DNA of 64,000 bases. Origin: Henckelia pumila (lineage: Eukaryota; Streptophyta; Magnoliopsida; Lamiales; Gesneriaceae). Below are positions 63,301 through 64,000 of this stretch, in pieces. The notes below the pieces were generated by a model. The model searched no databases. It was not told the origin of the DNA and saw only the letters and a list, made by a program, of their open reading frames with translations. Each line of letters begins with the position of its first letter. Position 1 is the first letter of the stretch. A program made the position numbers and the translations under genes. The stretch covers positions 135,988,242 through 136,052,241 of the forward strand of contig NC_133123.1 of NCBI RefSeq assembly GCF_033568475.1. Reading direction: 5' to 3'.

Positions 63301-64000
63301 AGAAGAAGAAGCCAAAAAGGCTTATATAGCAGCCAGAGAGGAAAGTGATCTTGCTGCTGAGAAAGCTGCTGGTGATAAAGTTTCTTCAGCGCTTATAAAC
63401 AGGGCAAGGCTAATTTCTGGATATTCTGGATTTGCTATTTAATATGCTTTTTAATACGATAATACGTGATTATTTGCATTGAATTGAGAGGAAGGCAACA
63501 TATGCATAGATTTCAAAACTTTACTGTGATTCTACATGCCAGGTTGATGTTATGCTTCACAAGCTTGAAAAAGAAATAGATGATGTGGATGCCAAAATTG
63601 GTGACCGGTGGAGGTTGCTTGACAGGTATTAGTATTTGCTGATTGGTAAAGGTGTTCTCAAAGTTTAGAATAGCTCAACTTTCAATTTCTGTGTTTAAAT
63701 ATTATATGCTCAATGCTCGTCCATTATGTTTTAAAACATGTGATTAATTTTTTATATTTCCGTTTAATTTTCAAGTTTCTTGACAACTTTTATTCTTTGC
63801 CGCTCATTGCCTCGGTTTGAGTCTATACACTTGGTAAGGGAATCAAAAAGCTAGTTGATTTCTAATTTAAGGCCAGAGTAAAAAAAAAAAAAATTTATTA
63901 CCTGCCAGTTACTGTGTAGTGGATCTGCGGAATGGTTATAATACCTCTTCTATTTTGTGGACTAAATTCATATTTTTTTTAATTAAAATACACTTTTAAA
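57312..64000 (+). CDS. LETM1: LETM1-like mitochondrial inner-membrane cation/proton exchanger (3' end outside window)
   Basis: Twelve coding exons are visible, about 694 residues: 57312-57907, 58077-58389, 58715-58861, 59015-59103, 59220-59315, 60548-60674, 61285-61349, 61433-61607, 62164-62358, 62439-62486, 63257-63403, 63543-63625; the gene goes on past 64000. Introns after 58861 and 63403 start with GC, not GT. The start [10 protein letters not shown] begins an Arg/Ser-rich mitochondrial targeting region. One membrane segment lies at residues about 265-289 ([20 protein letters not shown]), after the LETM1 signature [18 protein letters not shown]. Coiled coils follow, with an acidic Glu-rich run (residues about 535-545). 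The expected EF-hand-like end would lie in the missing exons. LETM1 proteins exchange K+ or Ca2+ for protons across the inner membrane and support mitochondrial volume and translation. Confidence 0.94.

Overview
The window reads as nuclear DNA of a eudicot plant. It is AT-rich with intron-split genes, and it carries plant-specific families: a neprosin-type DUF239 protein, a GDSL esterase, a DREB2-type AP2 factor, a CYP97A carotenoid hydroxylase, an ASYMMETRIC LEAVES2-type LOB protein and a plant LETM1. It also holds several layers of plant transposons. The species cannot be read from the sequence; an asterid is a guess only.

Layout. Positions 1-10114 are a Ty3/gypsy LTR retrotransposon on the minus strand, of the chromodomain-bearing Tekay/Del type. 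Its outer LTR is cut by the window edge. It sits inside the 3' part of an older Ty1/copia element of Sirevirus type (10115 to about 12270: envelope-like coding remnant, several polypurine tracts, one LTR). Next come a 154-bp fold-back at 12303-12456, a complete 7-exon neprosin-domain gene on the minus strand (12619-16336) with a three-LTR TRIM array in one intron, two adjacent fold-back elements (18025-18320), a complete 5-exon GDSL esterase gene on the minus strand (19242-20913), and a MITE with a perfect 8-bp target duplication (22412-22785). An intronless DREB2-like gene on the minus strand follows (23544-24074).

From 24.6 to 29 kb the DNA is non-coding with small repeats. A complete 16-exon CYP97A gene lies on the plus strand (29558-33087). 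Only about 350 bp after its stop is a non-coding LTR element (33436-40127) with 3.07-kb LTRs, a 552-bp interior and a 5-bp target duplication. It shares LTR blocks, primer site and polypurine region with the first gypsy element, so it looks like a non-autonomous relative. The AS2/LBD gene is on the plus strand (44823-45419) and is followed by about 11 kb of AT-rich spacer with MITEs. The window ends in a LETM1 gene on the plus strand (57312 to beyond the end), of which 12 coding exons are visible.

The host genes are unrelated in function and do not form a pathway cluster. Their products are expected in the secretory route (neprosin, GDSL), nucleus (DREB2, AS2), plastid (CYP97A) and mitochondrion (LETM1). 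Exon models were built by hand from reading frame, splice signals and family similarity; all joins keep frame. No tRNA, rRNA or CRISPR was seen. The most unusual points are the autonomous/non-autonomous gypsy pair, the nested insertion, the TRIM array with a 256-bp period, two GC-AG introns in LETM1, an unexplained long hairpin beside the neprosin gene, and a 12-bp poly-A insertion flanked by a 19-bp duplication.
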